DNA of 64,000 nucleotides, from the NCBI GenBank assembly GCA_907163375.1, contig CAJQUW010010381.1:28501-92500 (forward strand), read 5' to 3'. Source of the stretch: Prostheceraeus crozeri. Taxonomy: Eukaryota; Platyhelminthes; Polycladida; Euryleptidae. The notes under the pieces are model-generated. The model had not been told where the DNA came from and ran no database searches. It was given only the letters and a program-made list of their open reading frames with translations. This document shows, in pieces, positions 19,501-31,362 of this stretch (position 1 is the stretch's first letter; each line of letters starts with the position of its first letter). A program made the translations under genes and the position numbers.

Positions 19501-22500
19501 GTCCAAAGCTGTATCTCAGGAGCTTATAGTTTCAAAATATTTGGTTCTATGATTGGTGAGTTCTTTTCAGTAAAATGAGTTGTCTTTTTCTAGAGGGTCA
19601 ATTATTTCATTGGATTACCTACTATACGTCTCTTAAATAAATATTTTCGAAGAAACTGTTGAAATTTTGGTCGCTCGAATTTACATTGACTTTATGCTCT
19701 ACCATTCCACATACTAGGAATAGAAGTCAAAACAGTCAAAGTCCCTCAGAAATCTTTCGGCGTATATGGCAGCACTCTACACGTAGTCTGCTAAATAAGT
19801 CATTCCAAACATTTGGTAGACTTTATAATGTCTTGCCACAAGCACGAAATGAAGTCGAAAATAAGACTACCTCAGAATGATGAACCTTATGGCTACTGCG
19901 ACTCTGCGGCTCAGTCGAGTTCTGCTCGGCTACTTTTCTTGCAAGACAATGGGAAGCAGGCTGAAGTTTTCGGCAAGAGACTTCTTTGCTCTCTGATATA
20001 GTGAGAAGTACGAAGTCTAGAGCCATGAATTTTGGCGTAGAATGTCTTCATATCAGATGCAAAAAGCAAAGCCAATGATTAATTTGATTCAAATTGAAAT
20101 TCATAAATAATTCCAAGATCAGGCGAAATCGGTTTTAGTTTCTTGATGACTTCACTGGAATATCAGTGCATTGGAGGGATGCAAATGAACACGCAAAAAA
20201 CCTAGAATTCAAAAATTCAATGATAAGATTTTCTAATAAGACTTGGCACTCATGGCTTCCTTGCACCATTTCCTTCGTAAGGCTAGTTAAGTCGTCAACA
20301 CATTGAATGATACAGGATAACCTGAAGACATTCCATGCCTGAGCCTTACAGCTGTTTTCACAAAATCAGAGATAGCAAAGACAAACGTCATTTTATCGAA
20401 TACTTCCGTCTTCTTCCTATTGGATTTACATGTATATGCCGCTATGTAGCCTTTAATCCTGTCTGACAAATGAAGGACCCAGGCTAAACTCAGCAGACGC
20501 GCAGATTCCCACCATCCATAAGACACACATCACGCCGGACTAATATCAACTTTCCTTAATGGACACAAAAACATCATTATTTTGGCGCACAGGCTTTGTT
20601 TTCGAAAAGCGGTGCACTAAAATTGATTAATGGAAATGTATCGAATCGATATTAATCTACTTTACCTTTGCAGCATTCTTTACCAATATATTCTAGGCAA
20701 AATGTAGAAGGGCATAGAAATATGCGATCTTTTGAGAATACTTTATTCCAATTCTTAGCTTACCTTGTTACAAAATGACGACGATGCTTCACGCCGATTT
20801 CTGTATGAAAGCACTGGTTTGAAGTCATTTCTCTTTTTATTCCGACCGCAAAGATGACGTACTTTGTAGCCATTTTTCTTCCAATCCATCACCAACTTGA
20901 ATACAACAGGGAATTTCATTACATCGCCAAATATCTCACATGGGAAAAGTAAAACGATTCATCCATCTCAATATCACATGAATTTTATAAATTAAATTGA
21001 GTGCGCGCAGGTGGAAAGACGTTGGCGTGTGATGCGACTTTATTCGGAATGCTTGAGTTTGCCATTTTTCTCGATGTCCTGTGCGAATAAATTACTTTCA
21101 ACTATTTTCAATAAAAATCATTTTGTAACAGAAATATATACATGCGTAGCGTTCATGTAAGATGACAAATTACGTTCTGAGATGACGTCATTGCCAATTA
21201 GATCATTTTGACTGATATAATAATGTCGGTCTCATTGGCGTAGCAGTAGATTTAAAAAAAAGTAATTTACGTAGTAGTTCTTTATACGGCGAGTTTTGTA
21301 ATTAATTTTCATGCTCTTTTGTGTTTCATACCTATCATGATTTCTTGAATATGCCTCCATATAGGAACAAAATGGTTTAAAGATGTTGTGAAGGTCTTGG
21401 CAACATCTAAAGCTGTCATGATAAGTGAATGAACATCATAAGCTTTTACCTTAGTGTCGATATGCTTAAATTTAGCTTTAAAAGTTCATATCATCAAAGT
21501 GCATTTTTACTGGTGGTCGGTTTAAGAATGTAATTTTTAAAACTTAGCCACATTGGGACTGGGAGTCTTTGAGTCCCCACGCAGGGAACATCAGTCATGG
21601 AACCAATTATCATAATCAGGAGAGCATTCGTAGAAAGATAAATCCATTTTAGTTGACTGTTATAAAAAAAAAATAGAATGAAGAAAAAGTAAGAAAAATT
21701 GAAATAATGAAAAACATTTTTGGCGAGATACAATTTGTGCATTCTGAACGGGAACATCGCGCTGAAAGTCACACAAAACTTTTAGCTATGTATGTGCTTT
21801 TAGTAGCTGATCATAAAAACGGACCACCTATTTTTTGATTTTTAATTTTAATTAATTTTTGAATTTTTAACCCTCTACCGGGAACATTATGAAATATTCG
21901 ATAAAAAAATTATTTGTTATTTTTTACCTTCTACAGTATCTCGAAACATCACATTACGACCGTTGGATTTTGATTTTGAGCAATTACCTGGACTTTAGAA
22001 TTTGTAGCAAATTTGCTACATTGCCCGGTAGGGGTCATGAACTACGTAATAAAATATCGAAGATTAACTAATCGAACCCCTTTCCTTATTAATGCTGAGC
22101 ACGTTTTCTGATATAAAATATATCTACCAATAAAGTTATCGATAAGTACATGTAGTAAACCTCATTTACAATAAGCTGTTAAATATCTATAGGCCTACAA
22201 GTTAGCATATTATCGTAATAAGTATTATTGACCCATCACATGTAAATTCGAGCATTTATCATGGGTTCGTATGAATATTGTTTTCAGTTGACAAAGTATT
22301 TTTAATTATTTATGAATAACTATATGAATCAATTCCAATATCAAAGATTTAAAAGCTACAGACTAAAAAGTTGATATGCTTCTGAAAAGTTTCAGACTTC
22401 TCATTTACATGCATACTATAGTAGACTATGTATCTAATTTATATACGTATCTGTACCAGTTCTTTACATAAGGATTTATATCATACTTAGCCTACTTGTA

Positions 22501-22619
22501 CATAAAGGGATAAAACCACAAAAATCCAGTCGTATCAAAATGGTATTTCCACGAGATATAAAACAAAGATACAATTACAATTACAACAATTCTATGAAAA
22601 GCATAAAATATTCAAGAAT
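16569..22619. other. Long gene-free stretch
   Basis: No open frame with a recognisable domain on either strand in 6 kb. Noted inside: a hammerhead-like core on the minus strand at about 17949-17915, and at 21803-22040 two sequence phrases shared with 26534-27085. The 69-codon minus frame at 17525 and the 79-codon one at 20287 are unremarkable. Confidence 0.5.
17912..17950 (-). ncRNA. Hammerhead-ribozyme-like core without a recognisable element
   Basis: On the minus strand: core CTGACGA, then the stem GGCTTGC / GCAGGTC (seven pairs counting G-T wobbles) around TGT, then GAAA and AGTC. This is the order and content of a hammerhead core and its stem II. Outer stems are not clear. It may mark the remains of a PLE whose protein part is gone. 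Confidence 0.35.
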
Positions 22620-24382
22620 CTAGACATGATAGTCATAGAAGCAGTTTCTGCTTTTGTTGAGACAAAGACACATGTTGCATTTGGAGCAATACACCTCGCT
22701 AAATCCTATCAGACATTTCCGACAGCGATTTCGCTTGCCACCATGAACTGGCCAATGATGAAATCCATCGCGAATGATATCATCTGTCGGCTTTGGATGA
22801 GAAGAGGCCCGCCCAACAGATAAAGGAGTTGAACTTCTTTTTCTAGGACGACCGACCATTTTCTCAGTTGACTTACCAACCACACGTAAACCGGCTGAAA
22901 TTTGTGCAGTAAAATCCAACAGTCTCAGTTGATGCTTGTTTTCAATACCTTGCTGGTCACAATGTCGACGATACAAAAGCCAGGCATTGAGTTTACACAT
23001 GTCTACACAATGAAAAATAATTTTCAAGTACCATCTTTTCTTCGAGATGATAGTCGTTCGATAGAGTGATATCAGCATATCTGCCAAATCTACACCTCCC
23101 ATAGATGAGTTATACTCACGTACGATATCGGGTTGCTGAACTTGAACATGTGTTTTTTTCTTCACCATTCCATCTTTCAACGGTATTCGAACAAGATACT
23201 CCTGCAAAAGTCGATGTGAGAAGGACACACTTGTTATCCATCCATTTCACGACATGGATGCCAGAATTCTTGTCGGTTCTGTAATCAAAAGCACCCCGAC
23301 CACGTGCTTTCAAATCAGCATCCGAAGACAGTGTACAAGAGCCGAGTCTATTTGGATCGAATCGTTGCCGTACAAAGTATTCCCATACTTTGAAGTTGAA
23401 GCATCAGACTCAAAGTACAAAACCAATTATCGAAGAATAAACGGTAACCACGATTTTTCGGTAAATCAGAAACAAGTCGAAGAACAGTATTTGTGGCATT
23501 GCAGTTATCAGCACCTGCACTGTCTTTACCGGAGTAGAGGAAAAAATCGTAAATAAATCCAGATTTACCAGCACGTACCAAGTTTTTGAAGCCCCGTTTA
23601 TGTATCTTTTTGGGATTATACTGCCGAATTCCACCACTTCGCTTAGTTTTTGCAGGGATGATCTGTTCGTCGATTGCTTGGTCACGTTCCGGTTCAATTT
23701 TCATGAAGTTCCTGCGAATAATATCGAGTAAAGGTCTGACCTTAAAAAGTTTATCATTTTTGTATTGTGCATTTTCCCTTTTAGAGTTATCGATGACGTG
23801 TAAAAAAGATCTAATCGATTTATACCTTTTCAATGACATGATAGTGGCGATAGGCTCGCACCGACAGAATGAGCTCCAATACATCTCATAATTTGGCATT
23901 TTTACTATTGCCATTTGAATTTGAATTCCGAGAAACTGTTCCAATTCCTGTGAAGATATATTTAGACAGTTGCCGGATACTTCTATGCTGTATCGATTTG
24001 TTTCTTCGGTCAATATTCTCAATACCTCGTCATCCCAAAATAGCTTGAAATATTCCAGTGGAGTCATTATGCTGTCCGGTGGAGGAGGGAAAGAGTCTGA
24101 AAAGGGGATATCGACGACCGGAGGAACTATCTTTCTCCATTTGAAAACATGGTTAGCAGCTGCGTCTTCAGGTCTTTGCTCAACAATGTCACTTGCGTCG
24201 TCCATATTACCACTCGAGGTTTCCAAAGCTTCCGAAGTAGTTGACACAGGTAGGTTATTCTCACTATCCTCAATATCTGAGGAATCACTAACATCAGAAA
24301 TTTTTGAGTCAGACTGTGGTTCGAGAATTAGTTGTACCACTTACTCTACTCCAAGTTTTCTAAATTTTGTACGACGTTCCAT
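22620..24382 (-). pseudogene. piggyBac-type transposase with two frameshifts
   Basis: The piggyBac transposase would cut and paste at TTAA sites. The first frame (24340-23348) has an acidic N-terminus and contains the first two catalytic Asp in AIDEQIIPAK and FFDNWFC. After TIRSK the frame is lost by one extra base in an A run at about 23356; a middle frame (KARGRGAFDYRTD) continues to about 23160, where a second A run (AAAAAAA) shifts again. The third frame (to 22620) carries the third Asp in MGGVDLADML and the C-terminal zinc-binding Cys cluster (CRKC, CSKCNMC). An ATG with a short frame stands at 24382, ending at a GTAAGT. TTAA-flanked terminal repeats were not identified. Confidence 0.92.
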
Positions 24383-24691
24383 AACGATGACTTTTACAAG
24401 TCCACAACGATGATGTCCACAAGTAACGACTGATATGCACCCAAGCGGGAATGACGTCAATACAAAGCGTGGGAACAAAGACTGTAAGCGTGGAAACTCT
24501 CATATCTTTCATAATAACTCACCATTTAACCGGTCATTATTGAAATTATCAACTTCAGATAATACTATTGTTTTACATGTTTATTTGTACGCAAATTGAT
24601 GCCATGGGTGCATTACTTTCAATTCTTAAAATTGCTTAAGACCTTTTCCTTCATTTAAAACTCGAAATGTAACATTTAGGTAAGCGTAGGG
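24383..24691. other. Flank of the piggyBac pseudogene
   Basis: No gene. A TTAA lies at about 24516 but the bases beside it do not look like a piggyBac end. Confidence 0.4.
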
Positions 24692-24705
24692 GTAGAAAAT
24701 GCATG

Positions 24706-25083
24706 ATTGAAAATATGAAAGAATACCTTCTTCTTCGGGTACGGTATATTAAATAAAAAACACAAATTTTCCTGACGTTTCGCCGTCCGGCTTGGTCACA
24801 GGAATCGAAGAAACTGTTGTACAAAACAGAATACAATTCATGAGGATGGCATGATATTGATTTAATACTAGATAAATTGCTATTAGACCTGTTAAACATA
24901 AGATACACAACCGTATAAAATTATTCATGTACCCTTATAATACTGCTATTTACAATCTAAGTATACTGATGCTCTATCACTACAAATAAGACAAAGAATA
25001 CTAAAATGAAGTTAAGAAAAATGCTGGAGAAAGAAACCTAGTTCATGAGACAATGGTCAGCTTCTTCCCGGTGCATCCATTCA
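24706..25083. repeat. Inverted arm of the PLE, left copy
   Basis: Near-identical inverse of 26099-26477. It contains the hammerhead-like segment at 24779-24812 and the inverse of the first codons of the reverse-transcriptase frame near 25060-25083. Confidence 0.92.
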
Positions 25084-26127
25084 TTAATTGATCAGGCTGG
25101 ATCTCGTTGATGTATAGCGACTAAAGAAAAATACGTCGAGAATAGTTATAGACGTTTGAGTGAATTATCTCCCATTGAATGTTGACCTGACTATGGGGAT
25201 GCTCCACGTGGAAATGGTCACACACAGCGCTGTCCAAATTTTTGCAGTTGATGTGCTCACCTATGCGGGTTCCCACTGTTCTTGCAGTTTGACCGATGTA
25301 AATTTTTGAGCATAGCCCACAACTAATTTTGTAAATAACGCTTTTAGTATTGCACGTATTTGAATGAATGGAAATTTTGCATGTTTTGCAATTCGGAGAA
25401 AGACAAACGGTCTTTAGGAGGATGAAAAACTCTTTTTAATGGAGGAGCAGAAAAAATCCGAGTCGAATCATATCATGTGAACCCGATTTCCTTACGGAGC
25501 TTAACATTTGCCGTTTGTGTTCCTCGGATATAAACGGGCATTTAATAAATATGCGGTTGGAAGAGCGGTTGCCATCATCGTAGGGTTTCTTTTGAACCGT
25601 TGGTAAGTACGTTGCAAAAATTTTCGAAGATATCCATTATTCTGGAATCGTTTAATTACCATATCAACTGATTATTTAACATGCTCATCATCAGTTGAGC
25701 AACGAACAGCACGATTGAATTCACCAATGACGATACCACGTTTGAGAGAAACTGGAGTGTGAGAATTCCATGGATGTATTGCTCCACTATGTAATTCTTT
25801 AGAGAAAAGTCTGGAATGGAATTTACCGCTCGTAAGAATGATTTCGCAGTCCAGAAATGGCAATCGACCATTAGCCTGTTTCTCAAGTGTGAATTGAATG
25901 TGCTTGTTCACTGAGTTGGCAGTAGTCAGAATCTCGTTAGGGTCCAATCTGTCTGGCCAAATTATGAATACATCGTCTATGTATCTTTTCCATTGACAGG
26001 TAATATTTAGTTTTGATAAGATTTGCCTTTCAATGTGATCCATATATATGATGGCCATTTGTGGTGACAAAGGATTGCCCATAGAGAGATGATGAAGGAA
26101 TGGATGTACCGGGAAGAAGCTGACCAT
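25084..26127 (-). pseudogene. PLE reverse transcriptase (5'-truncated) and GIY-YIG endonuclease
   Basis: The reverse-transcriptase frame runs 26127-25672 with MGNPLSPQMAIIYMDHIE, the catalytic YIDD in KRYIDDVFIIW, and FLDCEI. It stops at 25672, where the expected continuation carries on in other frames; the endonuclease can be read at about 25360-25215 (VIYKISCGLCSKIYIG, then QTARTVGTRIGEH), a complete GIY-YIG motif with the following Arg and the Glu-His. The N-terminal fingers part is absent: the frame begins inside the right inverted arm. This is therefore a 5'-truncated, inverted-repeat copy, not able to move by itself. Confidence 0.88.
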
Positions 26128-26477
26128 TGTCTCATGAACTAGGTTTCTTTCTCCAGCATTTTTCTTAACTTCATTTTAGTATTCTTTGTCTTATTTGTAG
26201 TGATAGAGCATCAGTATACTTAGATTGTAAATAGCAGTATTATAAGGGTACATGAATAATTTTATACGGTTGTGTATCTTATGTTTAACAGGTCTAATAG
26301 CAATTTATCTAGTATTAAATCAATATCATGCCATCCTCATGAATTGTATTCTGTTTTGTACAACAGTTTCTTCGATTCCTGTGACCAAGCCGGACGGCGA
26401 AACGTCAGGAAAATTTGTGTTTTTTATTTAATATACCGTACCCGAAGAAGAAGGTATTCTTTCATATTTTCAATCAT
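26099..26477. repeat. Inverted arm of the PLE, right copy
   Basis: Inverse of the left arm. A further 37 bases (26478-26514, with GACCCGGGTACGTGG) lie between this arm and the right target duplication and have no partner on the left. Confidence 0.92.
26370..26405 (+). ncRNA. Hammerhead-ribozyme-like motif in the PLE arm
   Basis: Plus-strand reading: TTCCTG, TGA, a CC/GG-closed loop, CGAAACGTC and AGGAA. TTCCT and AGGAA pair as the outer stem; the core CTGATGA lacks one A (CTGTGA). The inverse copy is at 24812-24779. PLE LTR-like ends are known to carry such ribozymes. Confidence 0.45.
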
Positions 26478-26533
26478 AGCGACCCGGGTACGTGGAACCT
26501 CACATTTTCATCATGTAGAAAATGCATGTTATA

Positions 26534-27085
26534 TAGTTTGTAGCAAATTTGCTACAACGCCCGATAGATGGTTAATTGATTCTCATGCCTTCCAATCGTG
26601 TCACACATCAACGTGTTGTACATCATCCAAGAGTTTGTATTCTCAGGTTTAAAATAAGCTATGATAGACTTGCATCCGTTTTTGCATTTGCTGAGCAATG
26701 CTCAAAATATGAAAATCGCTCAATTGAAAAAATTGCAAGTTTCCAATAAGAAAATCTGTGAGTTTGATAATGAATCAGGCACTTGGAGAACAAGCATTTT
26801 CTAAGCTCTCTTTTGATATAGACTAATGGCCATCAAAATCGGTGAACTACGAAAAAATAGAGTTACATGAACAAAGAGACATTGAGATAACAAAATCTTG
26901 ATTCTTTTGATCGATTTTCATACTTTGAGCATTGCTCAGCTAATATATAACGGATGCCAGGATATCATAGCTTATTTTAAACCTGAGAATGCAATCTCTT
27001 GAGTGATGTATGACACGATTGGAAGGCATGAGAATCAATTGAATATAGCAAAAAATAGGTGGTTCGCTTTTTATGATCAGCTCTC
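26534..27085. mobile_element. Foldback MITE with arms of about 150 bp
   Basis: The left arm from 26574 (AATTGATTCTCATGCC) and the right arm ending at 27040 (GGCATGAGAATCAATT) are inverted; the match continues inward through AGGTTTAAAATAAGCTATG and GCTGAGCAATGCTCAA. Just outside are TGTAGCAAATTTGCTACA (an 18-bp palindrome, 26538-26555) and, after 27045, a phrase shared with 21803. It encodes nothing. Confidence 0.75.
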
Positions 27086-27889
27086 TAAGAAAATTTTCCT
27101 TTATTTTCGTCAATCATCACGAAATCTGCATCGATCATAGCTAAATTGACGCCGATGAACTAATACTGCGTCTATTATAACAAGATAGTGCGTTTAACAT
27201 AGTGTGCCATTACATTAATCATTTCAGAAGCCAGTTAGCTGACAAGTATCTTGTGAAATCAAAATGCACTTTATACGTCGATCACAACAATGCGGATGCT
27301 GCATTGACTTCAAGGAGGGTACTTTGGAGCACCGCACCCACGTCCCATAACACTATTTTTCATGACTTAAATGTGTTGCAGGCCTACTTAGGTTTTGCAC
27401 AGGACTGCATGCAAACTCTGAATTGATAACTTTTATTCCATGCTCACATACAGCAACTGGTATGCATGAGTGCGCAAATCGAATGAGTAAAAATCACGCT
27501 GTTGTCAATTTTAACCTAAGTCTAGCACAATTATTTATTCTGCAAATTTACTATGATTGTCGCCAACGTCAGCTTCTCACACGGCACTACTGATTGAGTG
27601 ATTGAACGAAGAATAGGCCTATGCTTAGATACTACGGAGAGATCCAACTTCTATTCCCATGAACTCAACAGATGTGCGCCGATAAACGCCGCCGCCAATT
27701 GAAATTTATCAGCGCGCCGAAAACGCCGCCGCCAATGAAAAATATATCGGCACAGGGGTCTAATGAGAGCTGACCAGCATGAGGAAGTAAGGATGAGACG
27801 TGCACGTGGAGCTTTCCTTGGACTGGCACTAGTTGGTATAATGAATCAGAATCTTACTATATCCGATCAATCTTTCCTTTGGCGGACAG
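27086..27889. other. No gene; a GC-rich duplicated phrase at 27676-27755
   Basis: AACGCCGCCGCCAAT occurs twice (about 27688 and 27729) inside a block bounded by GCGCCGATAAA and TATCGGC. This resembles the subterminal part of a DNA transposon, one end only. Confidence 0.4.
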
Positions 27890-28407
27890 TAGTGGCTCCC
27901 TCTCGTATTTGGATGTGATATTGCCCCTGTTTGAGTAACGGATATCGAGCGGTTAGAAAAATGCCAAGCAAACAGTGTGAAAGCGGCACTCAGACTTCCG
28001 AGGACTGCACACCATACGGCATTGCTGACTGCACTTGGAATTCCCCGCATACAGGATATTCTACGTAAGAGTGCTCTGTGCACGATGGTAAACTGCTATC
28101 GATCGCAGCATCACCTAAGAAGTGCATTAGATTGTGAAATTAGTCAGGCTATCATGAATCCCTCTTCTTGATGGTACATTTATATCAGAGACTTATGTTA
28201 TGGCTCAATTGGCTCAATTCTCCACAGCAATCAGATGGCCTAGTGGACAGCATTGAGACTGTGTGTGAAAGCTACTCGGAACCTCTCAGATCGAGAATGT
28301 TATTTCTTTTACGTCGAAACTTTTGCGAATGCTTCTTGAATATGTTATTTCGTGATTTGTATATGTCTACTTTATCTTGTCTTCATGAAGCTGAATAAAA
28401 TTGAATT
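27890..28407 (+). pseudogene. LINE 3' end (Jockey/CR1-type reverse-transcriptase tail)
   Basis: In one main frame: GCDIAPV, then DIERLEKCQANSVKAALRLPRTAHHTAL and LLTALGIPRIQDIL, the C-terminal part of a non-LTR reverse transcriptase after its catalytic region. A stop interrupts near 27932 and several follow after 28170. The copy ends at about 28407 in short A/T-rich repeats (AATAAAATTGAATTGAAT), a typical CR1/L2-like tail. It is heavily 5'-truncated. Confidence 0.65.
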
Positions 28408-28708
28408 GAATAATCACATTGGCCATTGGACATTTACCATAGCTTTAGAGGATAAGTTATTCCATGAATCCCGCAGGCAAGAAAGTTGTAGAAATCCTTG
28501 CCCACTTCGTGGCCACGGATTTCTACATTTTCCTGCCCTTCTGGCTTCATAGAATATCTTTTGTAGTGAATGTTATGCGGCATTATTTCATTGATGCCAT
28601 CCCAGAGCCGGCTACAATCGTCGTTGTTGCCGTCTTCTGAATTTTTCAGCCTAATACAACATATATTAACAAAAAAGCAAAAGTATGAGATAAGGAAGAA
28701 AGTCAAAG
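28408..28708. other. No recognisable gene
   Basis: Boundary between the LINE tail and the next retroelement remnant; nothing else seen. Confidence 0.4.
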
Positions 28709-29553
28709 TCAGGAAGCTGCCTTAGCACCGGCTAGGCTAACACTTCGGGCGTTACCCTTGGCAATGGCGATGCCGATCCGCTGCTTCAGCCAAAAAGTTT
28801 CTTGTGGCTCTCCGGTCGCCTCTGAAATACGACTGCCTATGTATTTGATGAAAACATCAGTGCAGTTACCGTATACGCCAGACGTTTCTATGGCCACTGG
28901 CTCGCATTGGTATTGACCATTTAATTCTGCGTATTTGCGCCGCTTTGATGTTTCTGTGGAAGTAGCTGCGGAACCGGTCTCCAATGACGAGTTAATTACA
29001 TTGGATGCAGCAAAAGTGTCCACGTAAGTGAAATCCCAAACAGCCGGCTTGCCGCATCGCAGTGTGAATGTAGTCATTCCATCAGGGCTCTAACCATCAC
29101 TTCGACTCAGGCCGACAGGCTCGAAAAGTGACGATATCCCTGCAGTAAGAAGAGCTCGGCGAAGTATATCATTGACTTCGGAATGTCTTGGGCTCTACCA
29201 GAGCTGTAGCGGCAGGACAAGGGATGCAGACCCAAACAGTCGACCATGCCTTCACAGTGAAGCTTGTGTGGAACGCAGACAACGGAGCCAATTCTTTGGG
29301 CAATGGCCATCCGAAATGCATTGTCTTCCAAATGAGTGCCTAATGATGAACTTGGGAAGGCATTCAGCCAAGCACCAGATTCCGGACATTTCGCTGCAAG
29401 CAAACGAGCCTTGTCTACCTGATTTGCATTTTCCGACAAATTATTGAAAATCTCAATTTGACAAATGAAGTCCCAGGATTTTTGATGTCCGAAAGACTCT
29501 TTGGTTGGAAGCGACAGACCAGAATCTTGCCATATTTCTGAATTATAGACCAC
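28709..29553 (-). pseudogene. Retroelement C-terminus with Cys-His knuckle and restriction-like endonuclease
   Basis: Two minus frames. The first (29553-29107) contains the end of a reverse-transcriptase thumb region (SGAWLNAFPSSSLGTHL) and a Cys-His cluster followed by LGLHPLSCR. The second (29077-28709), after stops, has KPAVWDFTYVDTFAASNV, which fits the catalytic Asp strand of a PD-(D/E)XK endonuclease, and then a conserved C-terminal helix region (TFWLKQRIGIAIAKGNARS). This order (zinc knuckle, then restriction-like nuclease) is that of R2/CRE-type non-LTR elements, although the exact clade is unclear to me. Stops and a frame change show it is dead. Confidence 0.6.
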
Positions 29554-29884
29554 TGTCTATGCATGTAGCCAGAAACTTCCACAGACTTCTACATGAACAT
29601 GAATCATAGCACGCATTCACTGCAATAGTTATCATGCCTAGCTTTTTGAGGCATCCATGATCCTTACACAATCGGCCGCTATGCGGCCTCGGCTGTACGA
29701 CTCGATTGATGCTTTCAAAATCTAGGCATAATTTATATATTGTCTTTCTGACTTCCAAGAGTACGCATATCACAAAATTCAACTTTTGAATTGGCAAAGT
29801 CATTGGATCTCTGGCATCCACTATCACTCAATCACCATTACATATAAACTACAGACAGACCAACACTGCTGACTTATCTGAATT

Positions 29885-30448
29885 ATGGCATACCTCATTG
29901 GCAGTTTGCTGACTATGCTTGTCACAACTGAAAACCACAAAACACGAGCCCTCAGCCAACCACCAGGCCGACAGATGGATGGCACAGAAACATATCCAGG
30001 CTATCATGTGAGCATGAATATAAGTATGCCGGTTGATATCTATATTGCTCTTAGTGCACCAACTGAAATGGTTCACCCAACCCATCCGACATATATTCAA
30101 TCACGTTCTAGAGGACCTAATCGAACTGAGATCAAGACGAGTATAGTAATCCAATGGCCACCAGGTTTTAAAAGATTGTGGTATGTTAAGGAAAAACTCG
30201 GACCGATATTTCGCAAAGAATTCAGTACAATCAGTCAAGTGCAAATGACCATCGCTCATATTGATGTGACAAGAGTTCACAAGGAATCCGTAAGAGGGGA
30301 AACAAATTGTCTCAGCGATTGCTTTGGCAATTGCCGTGCATCAGATCTCAGAACATTTCGATCAGCTGAGTGCACGAATATCTCTGATAATGATGGTTGG
30401 ATTTTTATGGCCTCTGGGAATTTGTACAACTGGATGCATTTTTATTGA
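29885..30448 (+). CDS. Hypothetical protein, 187 residues
   Basis: An ATG-initiated frame of 187 codons. I recognise no family. The N-terminus has a mildly hydrophobic start (MAYLIGSLLTMLV); a Pro/His stretch (MVHPTHPTYI) and four Cys near residues 142-166 follow. It lies just upstream of, and divergent from, the retroelement remnant at 28709-29553, so it could be a decayed element's other gene or an unspliced host exon. Its length in AT-rich DNA is somewhat unlikely by chance, but nothing else supports it. Confidence 0.25.
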   Translation: MAYLIGSLLTMLVTTENHKTRALSQPPGRQMDGTETYPGYHVSMNISMPVDIYIALSAPTEMVHPTHPTYIQSRSRGPNRTEIKTSIVIQWPPGFKRLWYVKEKLGPIFRKEFSTISQVQMTIAHIDVTRVHKESVRGETNCLSDCFGNCRASDLRTFRSAECTNISDNDGWIFMASGNLYNWMHFY

Positions 30449-30789
30449 AATCCTTGATGGCCGTGAGGAAAAGGCACATTAACACTCTGAACTCTGTCTT
30501 ACCGCTAAATGACGAAAATCATTCATTCTGGACACCAGATTCATTTTCTCTCATGACTTGAAAACATTCCAGTTTATCGCAAAAATATTGTACATTACGT
30601 TTGATAACTCTGTAGTCAATTCTAAAATAATATAGAGAATGTAAGCGTCACATGTTTTTACGAATTCCTGGGACCTCGACTTGTGTGGAAAGGATGTAAT
30701 GCGTAGCGCCTCAATAGATGTGACCTTAAATGGTTGAATACAATCCGCCCTCCGCGTGCCTGTGTTCCAGCAGTGCCTCCCTGGTATTT

Positions 30790-30850
30790 CACGCTCAACA
30801 GATGGTCCGGTGGCCTTGTGGTTAGGCAGCGCTTTCCGATTAGTGGTGCG
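30790..30850 (+). repeat. tRNA-like SINE fragment
   Basis: TGGCCTTGTGGTTAGGC matches the RNA polymerase III A box at 10 of 11 positions and resembles the tRNA-derived head of invertebrate SINEs. A degraded B box (GTGCGAAC) follows about 30 bases later. No tail or target duplication was identified. Confidence 0.4.
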
Positions 30851-31329
30851 AACTTATTTTCGAGGGGAACAAGAATCAATCGTGGAAGACGAATAGTCTA
30901 TATATAATAGTTCGAATTCAGGCCGGTTTTAGGACTCACCAGCAAGTCAATCGAACGAGAAATCATGACTTTTAGGACTTAGGACTTTTCGAGACTTTTT
31001 CTCGACCCTAAAAACCGCTAAAGTAAAATCAACGAAACGATAGTAATGAAGTCGATATCTTTTCTCGATTTCATTGAAAAATAGTTATCGGCATAGCCAA
31101 CAAAAATGTTAGCGAGAATATGGCAGTGGACTTATTTATTATTATAATATATAATTATTATATATATTTAATTATATTTTTCATTGAACAAAAAGTTAGT
31201 GCCATAAAATCAAAATCAAATTAATTTGGGAAATTTCCTTGGAAGATGTATGTTCAGCTTCTTTTTGATAGTTTCGATCAGCTCGGTAGTTTCCATCAAA
31301 GTAGCATCAGTAAATGTAAGCATATTGTC

Positions 31330-31362
<33 letters not shown>
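31330..31362 (+). repeat. GA microsatellite
   Basis: About 16 GA units with one C interruption. Confidence 0.95.

Larger units (their letters stand above)
24692..26528 (-). mobile_element. Complete Penelope-like insertion with inverted arms and 14-bp target duplication
   Basis: GTAGAAAATGCATG occurs at 24692-24705 and again at 26515-26528, exact target duplications that bound the insertion at 24706-26514. Inside, an arm of about 375-380 bp at 24706-25083 is repeated in inverted orientation at 26099-26477. Between them, on the minus strand, lie the last two-thirds of a PLE reverse transcriptase and a GIY-YIG endonuclease. The right arm overlaps the first residues of the reverse-transcriptase frame, so the left arm is an inverted copy of the element's own 5' part, a known PLE arrangement (LTR-like repeats in either orientation). 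Confidence 0.92.

Noticed and set aside
24706-26477. LTR retrotransposon with two LTRs
   Set aside because: The arms are inverted, not direct, and the proteins are PLE reverse transcriptase and GIY-YIG nuclease.
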